Origin: UBA2336 sp036787955
GTDB lineage: Bacteria > Bacteroidota > Bacteroidia > Cytophagales > Cyclobacteriaceae
Length of the DNA: 64,000 nt
NCBI GenBank assembly: GCA_036787955.1
Contig: DAIQOI010000011.1
Location: forward strand, 1 to 64,000
Direction: 5' to 3'
Shown: piece by piece, positions 9,147 to 18,096 of the stretch
Layout of the letters: each line of letters opens with the position of its first letter
Position numbering within the stretch: position 1 is the first letter of the stretch
Position numbers and translations under genes: made by a program
Notes under the pieces: model-generated
The model's input: the letters and a program-made list of their open reading frames with translations, nothing else
Databases searched by the model: none
Told to the model about the DNA's origin: nothing

Positions 9147-12100
9147 CTACACATAAGTAAGCATACTGTCGGCAAGTTTGATGTGCTCGGTCATTAATTC
9201 ATAGAAACGGTCTTTGTTTATTCGCAGCAGCACGGCATCCTTGGAGGCGCGAACCAAATTGGCCTGGCCAAAACCCGGAATAGCAGGCATTTCACCAACA
9301 AAATCACCGGGTTTAAAGGAATGAACCAGGTTACCGCTTCTATAGCACTCCAATTCGCCTTGCACAACAACAAAAAAATCGGGCTGCAATGGCTCATCAA
9401 CCACCAGGGTTTGTCCGCTGGTAAGCCTGATTTCCTGACTGATATCTGCGATATATGTCAGTGTAACGCTTGGAACATCTTTAAATAAAGGCAAGTTACT
9501 CATGAAACGAACCTTGCTGTAGGAGCTGATTTTGTCCGTCTTCACCACCTCATCCAGTTCTTTTTTCTTATGTAATCCCAGGCGTACTGAATTCATCTCA
9601 TACTCATCGGGATTAATTTGCCACAGTGCCCAGGCCGCTACCTCGTAAATGAGGGGATCGGGATTAAACAACTGGGCCAGCAGATCCATTTTAAATTCGT
9701 CAAGTTTTTTCTTTCCGATGTAATACAGCACACATGCCTTTGTCCACCTGCTGGATTGTGTAAAGTCGCGGTTAATAATAAATTTTAGTACCAACCGATC
9801 ATCCAGTTTGGCCCGCGGATAGAAAATATCCAGTCGCCTGATGCGTTCCTCATCAGAAATTTCATCTAGAACCGGGATGATTCGTTCTTTTAAGTGTTCG
9901 GAAAGAAAGACGTCAAGCAGTTCGATGGCATACGTGATCCCTTCGGTTGTACCGCTTTCAATATTTTCCTTCACCAGCTGAATTGAATGGGTGTCATATA
10001 ACATAGCAAGCAGCATGTAGATATGCTCCAGATCGTTCTGTATTTCCTCCCGAAGGGCTTGGATGATGGGCTGCACATCGCGTGTGTTGCCCAGTTCCTG
10101 GATCGCGCTGAGGTTCCAGCGGATATCAGCTATATCATTTTCGATAACAAATTTTATCCGACTAACCTGTGCGAGGTTTGCCTTGAAGCCACATTCGCCC
10201 AACGAAAGCAACACCTGCGAAACAACAACCTTATTTGGATAGTCAATTTTATTCCAAAGCAAATCCCGTGCACGCTGGCCACCTATCCGGCCCATTGCCT
10301 GAATGATTCGCTGCATGAGTTGGGTGCTCTGACCTGACCGGTAGAAAGCAGCATCCAGCAAAGGCAGTGCTTCTGTACCAATCAGTACCAACGCATTTAA
10401 TGCCTGATTACTGAATGTTGGATTACTCAGGTTATCAATCAATGCCAGGATTACATCGTTATTATGTTTTTTAATGGATGATTTGATGGCTGTATTCCGT
10501 ACACGTGGATCGGTATCGTGGAGTAATTCGCATAAAAATGAAATGCATTCCTCGGCCGAAGCATGCAACAACAATTCAGCAGCATACTGCCGATCATGGG
10601 CATGCGCCGATCGGGTAAGTTGCTGGATGCGAAGTTTGGTTATCTCACCACCGTGCTCTATTATCTGCTGCATTTCCGATCGGGTCAGCAGGGTTCGCGA
10701 ATCGGCCGATGTTTTTTCCGGGTTCACGCGAATCACATACTTATCAGATACCGATAAGCCCTTCAGTTCATTAAGTTTGTTCTGTGCGTAAAAGCGCACG
10801 GTTTCATCGGGATTGCGCATCAGGATGTTTACCCAATTTGAAACCAGACTGAAATTGTATTTTTCAAGGAACTTAAAGGCAAAAATGGCCGACCCGCTAT
10901 CCACTGCGCTCAGCCGGTTCTCGAGTTCGCGCATAATGCGTTCATACCCCTTTTCAAGCCGCTCCTGTCGTGCTTCGGGGTGTTCGAGTTTCAACCGGAT
11001 TTTCATTCTGTAGCCTTGATATAACTTATTGATAATCAGCAAATAAATCAAACCCAAGGCTATCAGGAAGATGGCGATGTGAATGACCTCAAAAAACGGA
11101 ATGGCCGTCAGACCGAATATGAGCAATCCGGCAATAAAGCGCGAGCTCTCATTCACCAGGCCCTCTACCTTAGTCTGCAGGCTAAACCTGAATCTGCTGT
11201 CCAGGGGAATAAAAAATAGTTTCAAAACCGGTGTTTCAAGGGAATCCCGGATGGTCCAGTTCGTCAGCCTGGCCATTGCTATGAAAAGGAAAAAGTACAC
11301 AAAGCCTGCAGGGTTTGTGTGTTTGTGAAATCCCAGGATAAAGCCGCTTATTACTGCTCCCAGCGAAAACACCAGCACCAACACAGGTAACAGGTACAAG
11401 GAGGTGCGCAATCCGTAATTGGCAATGATTCGGTTATTTACAAAAGTTTGCATCAACAAACTTAGTCCGTAAATGGCCCCCGTAAAAAAAGCCATGAAGT
11501 CGGTTAATGAGCGTTGATCTGTGTATTGTTCTTTTACGGTTTCCTGAAAAGAATATTGGGTAAAGATGAACACCAGCATGGAGATTAAAACCAGCGCCGA
11601 CATCTGCAGAATATATTTGTCGGAAAACATTCTGCGAATGCTGGTTTGATAGCGAACCTCCTCATCAAATTCTTTGGGATCATTTTTGGTTAGTGAAAAC
11701 CTGAATGAAATAAGAAGCAGCAACAGTCCCATCATCATCACACTTACCTGGCATACCACGAGGTAGTCAGCGGTTTCCGGCACAAAACCGGCACTCAGCG
11801 GTATAAGAAATGAGGCAGTAATAGCCGCCACCAGCTGGCCGGTATCAATCCAACCGATAATTTTTTTAGATTGCCGGAAGTTAAATAGCCTGCCGAATGT
11901 TCCCCAGTAACTCAGTAACAACATGGCAATCATCGGACCCGAGGCGCAGTACATCGAAAAGATTACAATCCGCTGCCATTCCTCGCTGCCAAATGATAAC
12001 AGGATATACACCAAAAGGGTGAAAAGAAAGATAATGGAAATTACTATTGTAGTGAGCACGGAAAACCGAACCACATTCTGCAGCCAGGAAAAGATTCCGG

Positions 12101-12296
12101 TGCTAACAATGCCCAGAACGCCGGCGATGAGGAAAGCGGTATTCAGGTATTCACCCATCCGGTTCAGAAACAGAGAGTCGGCAGTTACCTGGTAAGTGGC
12201 AATAAATACACCCATGAAGAAACCGGTAGACAACATGTAGAGCACCTGGCTTTGCTCCTGTTTGTTGGCCGTAAGTGAACCTAAGATTCCTGGCAT
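9147..12296 (-). CDS. Nucleotide-transporter-like membrane domain fused to HEAT repeats and a cNMP-binding domain
   Basis: The protein has 1049 residues. About twelve hydrophobic segments fill residues 15-430, with a layout like the Tlc/NTT or MFS carriers. A helical HEAT-like solenoid follows (about 560-880, for example AAELLLHASAEECISFLCEL and HDTDPRVRNTAIKSS). The end is a cyclic-nucleotide-binding beta roll (about 925-1040) with LFKDVPSVTL and FKPGDFVGEMPAI, the phosphate-binding cassette region. Fusions of this kind are known in Bacteroidota and are annotated as cyclic-nucleotide-binding or NTP/NDP-exchange proteins. The substrate and the controlling nucleotide are not known. The usual Arg of the cassette is not obvious here, so nucleotide binding itself is not certain. 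Confidence 0.75.
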   Translation of the reverse strand: MPGILGSLTANKQEQSQVLYMLSTGFFMGVFIATYQVTADSLFLNRMGEYLNTAFLIAGVLGIVSTGIFSWLQNVVRFSVLTTIVISIIFLFTLLVYILLSFGSEEWQRIVIFSMYCASGPMIAMLLLSYWGTFGRLFNFRQSKKIIGWIDTGQLVAAITASFLIPLSAGFVPETADYLVVCQVSVMMMGLLLLLISFRFSLTKNDPKEFDEEVRYQTSIRRMFSDKYILQMSALVLISMLVFIFTQYSFQETVKEQYTDQRSLTDFMAFFTGAIYGLSLLMQTFVNNRIIANYGLRTSLYLLPVLVLVFSLGAVISGFILGFHKHTNPAGFVYFFLFIAMARLTNWTIRDSLETPVLKLFFIPLDSRFRFSLQTKVEGLVNESSRFIAGLLIFGLTAIPFFEVIHIAIFLIALGLIYLLIINKLYQGYRMKIRLKLEHPEARQERLEKGYERIMRELENRLSAVDSGSAIFAFKFLEKYNFSLVSNWVNILMRNPDETVRFYAQNKLNELKGLSVSDKYVIRVNPEKTSADSRTLLTRSEMQQIIEHGGEITKLRIQQLTRSAHAHDRQYAAELLLHASAEECISFLCELLHDTDPRVRNTAIKSSIKKHNNDVILALIDNLSNPTFSNQALNALVLIGTEALPLLDAAFYRSGQSTQLMQRIIQAMGRIGGQRARDLLWNKIDYPNKVVVSQVLLSLGECGFKANLAQVSRIKFVIENDIADIRWNLSAIQELGNTRDVQPIIQALREEIQNDLEHIYMLLAMLYDTHSIQLVKENIESGTTEGITYAIELLDVFLSEHLKERIIPVLDEISDEERIRRLDIFYPRAKLDDRLVLKFIINRDFTQSSRWTKACVLYYIGKKKLDEFKMDLLAQLFNPDPLIYEVAAWALWQINPDEYEMNSVRLGLHKKKELDEVVKTDKISSYSKVRFMSNLPLFKDVPSVTLTYIADISQEIRLTSGQTLVVDEPLQPDFFVVVQGELECYRSGNLVHSFKPGDFVGEMPAIPGFGQANLVRASKDAVLLRINKDRFYELMTEHIKLADSMLTYV

Positions 12297-12310
12297 AAAA
12301 CAAAAATAAT

Positions 12311-12336
12311 AAAAGCCCGTGATGTCCGGGCTTTTT
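12311..12336. terminator. Bidirectional intrinsic terminator
   Basis: The arms AAAAGCCCG and CGGGCTTTTT flank a 7-nt loop, giving a GC stem with T-runs readable on both strands. It lies directly after the stop of the OmpH-like gene and before the transporter fusion gene, so it should end the OmpH-like transcript. Confidence 0.75.
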
Positions 12337-12361
12337 AATTATAAGGCTGGTTTGGTATCAA

Positions 12362-12994
12362 TTACTTCTTTGGATTCTTGGCATTCTCCTTCATTGCTTT
12401 TTCTTTTTCGGCTTTTTCTTTCTGATAAGCAGCGTTTAACCCTTCAAGCACCTCGTTTGTGATGTCCAGCGAGTCATAGGCATACAGCAAATCGCTGGTT
12501 GGATCAAACTTCAGCACCACCATAAGTCCTTTTTGTTTACCATATTCCTTCAGGAAAGCCGTAACCCGGTCGTACAACTCTTTGTTGATGCGAGCCTGAT
12601 CGTTCATCAATTCCTGTGAAATACTTTGTTCAAACAACTGCAGATTTTGCTGCTTGCGGGCCAGGTCTTCTTCTACGGCCCGTACCTGACCGATGGTCAT
12701 ATTGTTCATATTGCGCTGATAAGCCTCAAACTCGCCACGCAAGCTTTCCGCGCGTTTGCGGTAGTCGCTCTCAATCTTTTGTTTTTTCGCCTCCATGATT
12801 TCGGCCGAAGCCTTGATGTACTCATATTTCTCCAGCAAAGTATCGGCATTGACAAACGCTATTTTGAAATCGGACACGGAAGCCGAATGCGCTGACCCGC
12901 CATTACCCCCGGCAGAAGGTTCGAAATGGAGGTAATACAAAATACCCACAGCGATCAGCAGTACAGCATTCAGAATGAGCGAAAGGTGTTTCAT
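12362..12994 (-). CDS. OmpH/Skp-family periplasmic chaperone-like protein
   Basis: The protein has 210 residues from the ATG at 12994; a TTG at 13003 is in frame but less likely. An N-terminal hydrophobic anchor (LILNAVLLIAVGILYYL) is followed by the OmpH-type opening KIAFVNADTLLEKYEYIK. A long charged coiled coil comes next, then a C-terminal strand region (GLMVVLKFDPTSDLLYAYDSLDIT) that matches the OmpH pattern, with a Lys/Glu-rich tail. Family members hold unfolded outer-membrane proteins in the periplasm. Here the N terminus may stay as a membrane anchor instead of being cleaved. It is followed by a strong terminator. Confidence 0.85.
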   Translation of the reverse strand: MKHLSLILNAVLLIAVGILYYLHFEPSAGGNGGSAHSASVSDFKIAFVNADTLLEKYEYIKASAEIMEAKKQKIESDYRKRAESLRGEFEAYQRNMNNMTIGQVRAVEEDLARKQQNLQLFEQSISQELMNDQARINKELYDRVTAFLKEYGKQKGLMVVLKFDPTSDLLYAYDSLDITNEVLEGLNAAYQKEKAEKEKAMKENAKNPKK

Positions 12995-13032
12995 AAGGCA
13001 CAATTAGGACGGCAAATATAACAGTAAACTCT

Positions 13033-13545
13033 TCACTCGCGGAACCATTGCGCGTACATTGGATAATTGCGGGCTGTCCGGGCAATCATTTCCAGCAATT
13101 CAGGTGTAGCATCTTTAACCCTTCTGGCCGGCACACCGGCATAAACACTGCCCGGCTCTACCACGGTACCCGGCAACACCACCGCTCCCGCAGCTATCAC
13201 CGAACCTTTTCCGATGACAGCATGATCCATAACAATGGCTCCAATTCCAATCAACACATTATCTTCTACGGTGCAGCCGTGCACCACGGCATTGTGTGCT
13301 ATGGAAACATTGTTTCCAATAACCAGCCTTGCCCGCTCGTACGTGCAATGCAGCACCGCCCCATCCTGAATGTTGGTGTTATCGCCAATGGTAATGGAAT
13401 GAACATCGCCCCTTACCACGGCATTGAACCAAACGGTACAGTTATCACCCATGGTTACATCGCCTACCACGATGGCGCCATCGGCCAGAAAACAATTACT
13501 GCCAAATCGGGGTGTACAGCCCCTTACAGATTTTATAATAGCCAT
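13033..13545 (-). CDS. Gamma-carbonic anhydrase family hexapeptide protein
   Basis: The protein has 170 residues from the ATG at 13545. It consists of left-handed beta-helix hexapeptide repeats (VIGNNV, VEDNVLIGIGAIV) and the three expected zinc ligands His66 (LHCTY), His84 and His89 (AHNAVVHGC). It ends with a short C-terminal helix (LLEMIARTARNYPMYAQWF), as in the YrdA/PaaY group. Family members form trimers and bind zinc between subunits. Whether this one is an active carbonic anhydrase cannot be told from sequence, since many YrdA-like proteins are not. It is divergent from miaB across a 61-bp gap. Confidence 0.85.
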   Translation of the reverse strand: MAIIKSVRGCTPRFGSNCFLADGAIVVGDVTMGDNCTVWFNAVVRGDVHSITIGDNTNIQDGAVLHCTYERARLVIGNNVSIAHNAVVHGCTVEDNVLIGIGAIVMDHAVIGKGSVIAAGAVVLPGTVVEPGSVYAGVPARRVKDATPELLEMIARTARNYPMYAQWFRE

Positions 13546-13582
13546 AGCTGACAACCTGTCAGGAAAACCGGTCCAAATTAAT

Positions 13583-13590
13583 TAAATTTG
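13583..13590 (+). promoter_or_regulatory. Bacteroidota -7 promoter element for miaB
   Basis: TAAATTTG matches the Bacteroidota TAnnTTTG element exactly and lies 16 nt before the miaB ATG. The -33 TTTG box is not obvious. Confidence 0.5.
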
Positions 13591-13606
13591 TGCCCCGAAA
13601 ACGAAG

Positions 13607-15061
13607 ATGTCAAACTTTATAACCGATATTCCTATACTGCAAAGCACTGCCGAAGTAACACCGCAGGATATCCGAACCACTCCCACCACCCAAACTGGCC
13701 AGCCCAGGAAGCTGTATATTGAAAGCTACGGATGCCAGATGAATTTTTCAGACAGCGAAATTGTGGCCTCCATTTTACAAAAGGAAGGGTTCGATACCAC
13801 CTCTGACGAGAACAACGCTGATGTTATCTTTCTGAACACCTGTTCCATCCGCGAAAAAGCCGAACAAACGGTGCGCAGCCGGCTCGCACAAATCAACAAC
13901 CTGAAGAAAAAAAAACCGGAATTGATTGTAGGTGTGCTGGGCTGCATGGCCGAGCGGTTGAAGACCTCGTTGCTGGAGGAAGAAAAGATCGTTGATCTGG
14001 TAGCCGGTCCCGATGCCTACCGCGACCTGCCCCGCCTGATAGGCGAAGTGGACGGAGGCACACGCGCTGTAAACACCTTGCTGTCGCGCGAAGAGACCTA
14101 TGCCGATATCGCCCCGGTCCGGCTCCACTCCAACGGGGTAACCGCTTTCATCTCGATCATGCGCGGATGCGACAATATGTGCACCTTTTGCGTGGTGCCG
14201 TTTACGCGCGGGCGCGAACGCAGCCGCGATCCCCAATCCATAATAGCCGAAGCCAAAGCCCTTTTCAGTCAGGGCTACCGGGAAGTTACCTTGCTGGGAC
14301 AAAATGTTGACTCATACGCCTGGAGTCCGGAAGAAAACAATAAAGCGTTCATGATAAAGAAGGGCATCCGGCCACAGGTAACCTTTGCCGACCTGCTGGA
14401 AATGGTGGCCCAGGTCAATCCGGAGCTGCGCGTGCGTTTCTCTACCTCTCATCCAAAAGACATCACTGATGAGGTGTTGCAAACCATGGCGCGCTACCCC
14501 AATATCTGCAAATACATCCACCTTCCCGTGCAAAGCGGCAGCAGTCGGATACTTCAATTAATGAACCGGGGCTATACCCGCGAGTGGTACCTGAATAAAA
14601 TTACGCGCATTCGCGAGATACTTGGTGATGATTGCGGGCTTTCCAGCGACATGATTGCCGGGTTTTGCACCGAAACCGAAGAAGATCACAAGGCTACCCT
14701 TTCACTCATGGACGAAGTGGTATTCGATTTTTCGTACATGTTTTACTACTCCGAACGCCCCGGCACTCCAGCAGCCAAAAGACTGAAGGACGATGTACCG
14801 CTGGAGGTTAAAAAACAAAGACTGAATGAAATCATCCAGAAACAAAATGAGCACTCACGCAGGCGCAATCAGTCGGATGTAGGAAAAGTTTTTGAGGTGC
14901 TGATCGAAGGCGAATCCCGGCGTTCGCCCGATTTTCTGCAGGGTCGTACCACCGCCAATAAAGTGGTGGTGTTTCCGCGTAAAAACCACCAAAAAGGCCA
15001 ATACGTGCGGGTTCATATAACCGATTGTACATCAGCTACTTTATTCGGAGAAACGGTTTGA
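13607..15061 (+). CDS. miaB: tRNA-2-methylthio-N6-dimethylallyladenosine synthase MiaB
   Basis: The protein has 484 residues. MiaB adds the methylthio group to i6A37 of tRNAs reading UNN codons, using two 4Fe-4S clusters and SAM. The N-terminal methylthiotransferase domain has the three cluster cysteines Cys43 (ESYGCQMN), Cys79 (LNTCSIREKA) and Cys113 (LGCMAE). The radical-SAM triad is Cys188, Cys192 and Cys195 in GCDNMCTFC, followed by the RGRERSR motif. A TRAM domain closes the protein (EVLIEGESRRSP to the end). An extra ~35-residue leader before the first domain is usual in this group. The next gene starts four bases after the stop, so the two are probably co-transcribed. Confidence 0.97.
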   Translation: MSNFITDIPILQSTAEVTPQDIRTTPTTQTGQPRKLYIESYGCQMNFSDSEIVASILQKEGFDTTSDENNADVIFLNTCSIREKAEQTVRSRLAQINNLKKKKPELIVGVLGCMAERLKTSLLEEEKIVDLVAGPDAYRDLPRLIGEVDGGTRAVNTLLSREETYADIAPVRLHSNGVTAFISIMRGCDNMCTFCVVPFTRGRERSRDPQSIIAEAKALFSQGYREVTLLGQNVDSYAWSPEENNKAFMIKKGIRPQVTFADLLEMVAQVNPELRVRFSTSHPKDITDEVLQTMARYPNICKYIHLPVQSGSSRILQLMNRGYTREWYLNKITRIREILGDDCGLSSDMIAGFCTETEEDHKATLSLMDEVVFDFSYMFYYSERPGTPAAKRLKDDVPLEVKKQRLNEIIQKQNEHSRRRNQSDVGKVFEVLIEGESRRSPDFLQGRTTANKVVVFPRKNHQKGQYVRVHITDCTSATLFGETV

Positions 15062-15065
15062 AGAA

Positions 15066-16334
15066 ATGGCAGATCTGGAGACTGAAATACAAAGTGTAAA
15101 ACAACGCTTCGGCATCATCGGAAATTCGCCGCTGCTGAACAATGCAGTGCGCGTTGCCCTGCAGGTAGCGCCAACCGACATGACGGTGCTCATCACCGGT
15201 GAAAGCGGTGTGGGTAAGGAAATTTTTTCCAAAATCATTCACCACCTCAGTCCGCGTAAGCATGGCCAGTTCATAGCCATCAACTGCGGCAGCATACCGG
15301 AAGGAACCATTGATTCCGAGCTGTTTGGCCATGAGAAGGGTTCGTTTACCGGCGCCCACGAAGCACGCAAAGGATACTTTGAGGTAACCAACGGCGGCAC
15401 CATCTTCCTGGATGAAATCGGAGAAATGCCACTGGGTACGCAGGCGCGTTTGCTTCGCGTGCTCGAGTATGGCGAGTTCATTAAAGTAGGTTCCTCCAAA
15501 GTGCAAAAGACCGATGTGCGCGTGGTGGCGGCCACCAACGTCAACCTCCTGCGCAATGTGGAACAAGGCAAGTTCCGAGAAGACCTTTACTATCGGCTAA
15601 GCACGGTACCAATCTATGTTCCCCCCTTGCGCGAACGCGGCAAGGATATTGAACTGTTGTTCAGAAAATTTGCTACCGATTTTGCTGAAAAATACAAAGT
15701 TAAACCCATTACACTTACTGATGAAGCCCGTGAACTGCTGCTCCAATATCGTTTTCCGGGTAATATCCGGCAGTTGAAAAACCTGGTTGAACAAATGTCG
15801 GTATTGGCCACCGACAACAAAGAAATCACTGCCGAGAAACTCATGGAGTACCTGCCGCGTGAAACCTCGCTCCCTGCCATCGTGCCGCGCACAGGCAATG
15901 GCGCTCAGGATGCCATGAGCGAACGCGACCTCCTCTACAAAGTACTTTTCGACATGAAAAAGGATGTGGTGGAGTTGAAAAAAATTGTGCTTGAGCTCCT
16001 TACCCGCTCGGCCGATGCCGGACAATTGCTGAAAGACAATCACAGCCTGTTTGAAGGCCTGCAGCCCGCGGCAACCACTGCACCCCAGCCATCCGACACG
16101 CGCGTTCTGAATCTGAAACCTGCCGTGCAGGTTCACGATGAGCCTATTGAAATACAAGATATCAGCCATGAGACTGAAGACGAAACCCTTTCCATTGAAG
16201 AAAAAGAAAAAGAGTTGATTATTCGTGCGCTGCGAAAAAACCACAACAAAAGAAAATATGCGGCACGCGATTTGGGGATCTCTGAGCGTACGTTGTACCG
16301 GAAGATTAAACAATACCAGCTTGAAAATCTTTAA
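15066..16334 (+). CDS. Sigma54-dependent transcriptional activator without receiver domain
   Basis: The protein has 422 residues. The AAA+ domain starts almost at once: Walker A GESGVGKE (45-52), the sigma54-contact loop GSFTGA (92-97), Walker B GGTIFLDEIGE (110-120), and an arginine-finger region FREDLYYRLS. A linker of about 100 residues leads to a Fis-type helix-turn-helix at the C terminus (KRKYAARDLGISERTLYRKIK). There is no N-terminal sensor domain, so activity must be set by expression level, by a partner protein or by the linker. The GAFTGA loop reads GSFTGA, a common functional variant. The gene sits between miaB and lptE, a conserved order in Cytophagales, and overlaps lptE. Confidence 0.93.
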   Translation: MADLETEIQSVKQRFGIIGNSPLLNNAVRVALQVAPTDMTVLITGESGVGKEIFSKIIHHLSPRKHGQFIAINCGSIPEGTIDSELFGHEKGSFTGAHEARKGYFEVTNGGTIFLDEIGEMPLGTQARLLRVLEYGEFIKVGSSKVQKTDVRVVAATNVNLLRNVEQGKFREDLYYRLSTVPIYVPPLRERGKDIELLFRKFATDFAEKYKVKPITLTDEARELLLQYRFPGNIRQLKNLVEQMSVLATDNKEITAEKLMEYLPRETSLPAIVPRTGNGAQDAMSERDLLYKVLFDMKKDVVELKKIVLELLTRSADAGQLLKDNHSLFEGLQPAATTAPQPSDTRVLNLKPAVQVHDEPIEIQDISHETEDETLSIEEKEKELIIRALRKNHNKRKYAARDLGISERTLYRKIKQYQLENL

Positions 16335-16851
16335 ACCTATTGCTCCGGCACTGGTTGCTTTGCTGTCTTTACCAGGCCTGAACAGCTGTGGCGTGTACTC
16401 CTTTCAGGGAGCGGCCACCAATGCGCGCACCATAACCATCGCTGAGTTTTTCAATAACACAGAACTGGCGCCTCCCACCATCGGCCAGGTATTTACCAAC
16501 CGCCTGAAAGATTACATGATTCAGAATACCAACCTGAGCGTGGTGCCCGAAAACGGCGAACTCCAACTGGAAGGCGTAATTACCGGCTACCAGCTTACTC
16601 AGGTAGCCCCTGTTGCCGGTGCCGGCCCTCAGCGCGGAGATCTGGCCGCAAGCACGCGATTTACTATAACTGTAAGGGTCACTTACATTAACTCACTTGA
16701 CCCCACCATGAGCTTCAAGGATCGGTCGTTCTCTTTTTTCCGCGATTTCAGCAATGACCTGAGTTTCGCAGATGTGGAAGAAACCCTGACCCGGCAGATC
16801 CTGGATCAGCTTATACTGGACATCTTTAACGCCTCGGTTGCCAATTGGTGA
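16321..16851 (+). CDS. lptE: LptE-family outer-membrane lipoprotein
   Basis: The protein has about 176 residues. LptE plugs the LptD barrel and helps place LPS in the outer membrane. The lipoprotein signal ends at LSLPGLNSC, followed by GVYSFQGAATN and the family pattern of a basic amphipathic fold (TITIAEFFNNTELAPP, LTRQILDQLILDIFN). The start is a TTG at 16321, chosen because it gives a normal signal peptide length. It overlaps the last 14 bp of the sigma54 activator gene. An in-frame start near 16225 would add about 30 unlikely residues. Translational coupling with the upstream gene is likely. Confidence 0.85.
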   Translation: MKIFKPIAPALVALLSLPGLNSCGVYSFQGAATNARTITIAEFFNNTELAPPTIGQVFTNRLKDYMIQNTNLSVVPENGELQLEGVITGYQLTQVAPVAGAGPQRGDLAASTRFTITVRVTYINSLDPTMSFKDRSFSFFRDFSNDLSFADVEETLTRQILDQLILDIFNASVANW

Positions 16852-16883
16852 AAAACGGTTATTTTTAAAGACAGATTGGCATC

Positions 16884-17756
16884 GTGCAAAAAACCTTTTC
16901 AGAAATACTGGAAAACGCCCCCTGGTTCAGCGAAGAGGAAGCCCGGCAGCTTCTGCAATGGGCCATGCAATATCCTTACTCACAGGCACTGAAAGTGGCC
17001 GTTGCCTGCGCAGCCTGGCGGTACGACTGGCCCGATAAGCAGGAGTGGCTTCAGCAGGCAGCCGTACATGCAGCAAACCGTGCGGTTTTGAAAAATTGGA
17101 TCGAGAGAGCACAACAACAGGAGCCGGCCTATACGCATCAAAAAGAAACACTTCCGCCAAAATCAGACCTGGCAGAAGTTATCATGGCCGATATTGAAAG
17201 TTTGCACGAGGCCATGAAGCGATTCGAATCCTTAGTTGAGCAAAAACCTCCTACTGATACCGGAAGCCCCCCGGTAGCCAAAACAGAGAAAACCGGAAAA
17301 AGCAGGAAGGAACGTCTGCTTGCTGCTGTGCAACAACTTAAGCAACAGCAGGCAGCAGCAACGGATGCTGATGAAACCGCAACATCAAAAAATAAGTCAC
17401 GCAAAAGACGCAAATCCGAAACCGACACCCTGCTGAAAGAAATTGAATTGCGGCAGCAAATAGAAACGGAAAACAACAAAACCCGTGAACAGCTGGAAAT
17501 TATCGATCGGTTCATTCAAAGTAATCCAACCATCAGCCCGCAGGCCGGAAAAGCCGAAAGCGAACCGGCAACAGACCTGACCTCAACAGGACAACAACCC
17601 GATTTCGGTGAGCACATTGTTTCAGAAACGCTGGTGGAAATACTGCTCCAGCAGGGCAAAAAAGATAAGGCCATTGAAGTGCTGAAAAAGCTGATTTGGA
17701 AGTTTCCGCAAAAAAAGACGTACTTTGCTGCCCGCATTGATGAACTTAAAAAATAA
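16884..17756 (+). CDS. Conserved Cytophagales protein with C-terminal TPR-like motif
   Basis: The protein has 290 residues from a GTG start. I do not recognise a named family. The N-terminal 90 residues are helical (WFSEEEARQLLQWAMQYPYSQAL). The middle (about 115-230) is low-complexity, highly charged and probably disordered, with many K, Q and E. The last 50 residues form a single TPR-like hairpin (SETLVEILLQQGKKDKAIEVLKKL). It lies between lptE and secG, two bases before secG, so it is probably translated with the secretion subunit. No signal peptide is seen; a cytoplasmic scaffold role is a guess. Confidence 0.75.
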   Translation: MQKTFSEILENAPWFSEEEARQLLQWAMQYPYSQALKVAVACAAWRYDWPDKQEWLQQAAVHAANRAVLKNWIERAQQQEPAYTHQKETLPPKSDLAEVIMADIESLHEAMKRFESLVEQKPPTDTGSPPVAKTEKTGKSRKERLLAAVQQLKQQQAAATDADETATSKNKSRKRRKSETDTLLKEIELRQQIETENNKTREQLEIIDRFIQSNPTISPQAGKAESEPATDLTSTGQQPDFGEHIVSETLVEILLQQGKKDKAIEVLKKLIWKFPQKKTYFAARIDELKK

Positions 17757-17758
17757 CC

Positions 17759-18094
17759 ATGCTCACTTTCATCACCGGTCTCATTCTTTTTAGCTGTGTA
17801 CTGCTAATATTGGTTATCCTTGCCCAAAACGCCAAAGGAGGAGGACTGACGAGCCAGTTTGGCGGTTCCGGTGCTACCCATCTCATTGGGGTCAAGAAAA
17901 CAGGCGACTTGCTGGAGCGACTTACCTGGGGTTTTGCCATTGCTATTATGGTACTTAGCCTTTCGACAAACTTTATCGAAAAAGGCACCACCGGCACCGG
18001 AGACTCAATCCTTGATAAAGCCAGCGAACAAGCAGCACCATCGCAACCGCAAAACCAGGATACGGGTAGTTTCGGCAACGACTCAGTGCAGTAA
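17759..18094 (+). CDS. secG: Preprotein translocase subunit SecG
   Basis: The protein has 111 residues with two transmembrane helices (LILFSCVLLILVILAQ and GFAIAIMVLSLSTNF). The conserved SecG loop between them reads NAKGGGLTSQFGGSGAT. A hydrophilic Gln/Ser-rich tail follows. SecG is the small accessory subunit of the SecYEG channel in the inner membrane. It starts two bases after the preceding gene. It converges with the gene on the opposite strand, with only two bases between the stops and no visible terminator. Confidence 0.93.
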   Translation: MLTFITGLILFSCVLLILVILAQNAKGGGLTSQFGGSGATHLIGVKKTGDLLERLTWGFAIAIMVLSLSTNFIEKGTTGTGDSILDKASEQAAPSQPQNQDTGSFGNDSVQ

Positions 18095-18096
18095 AT

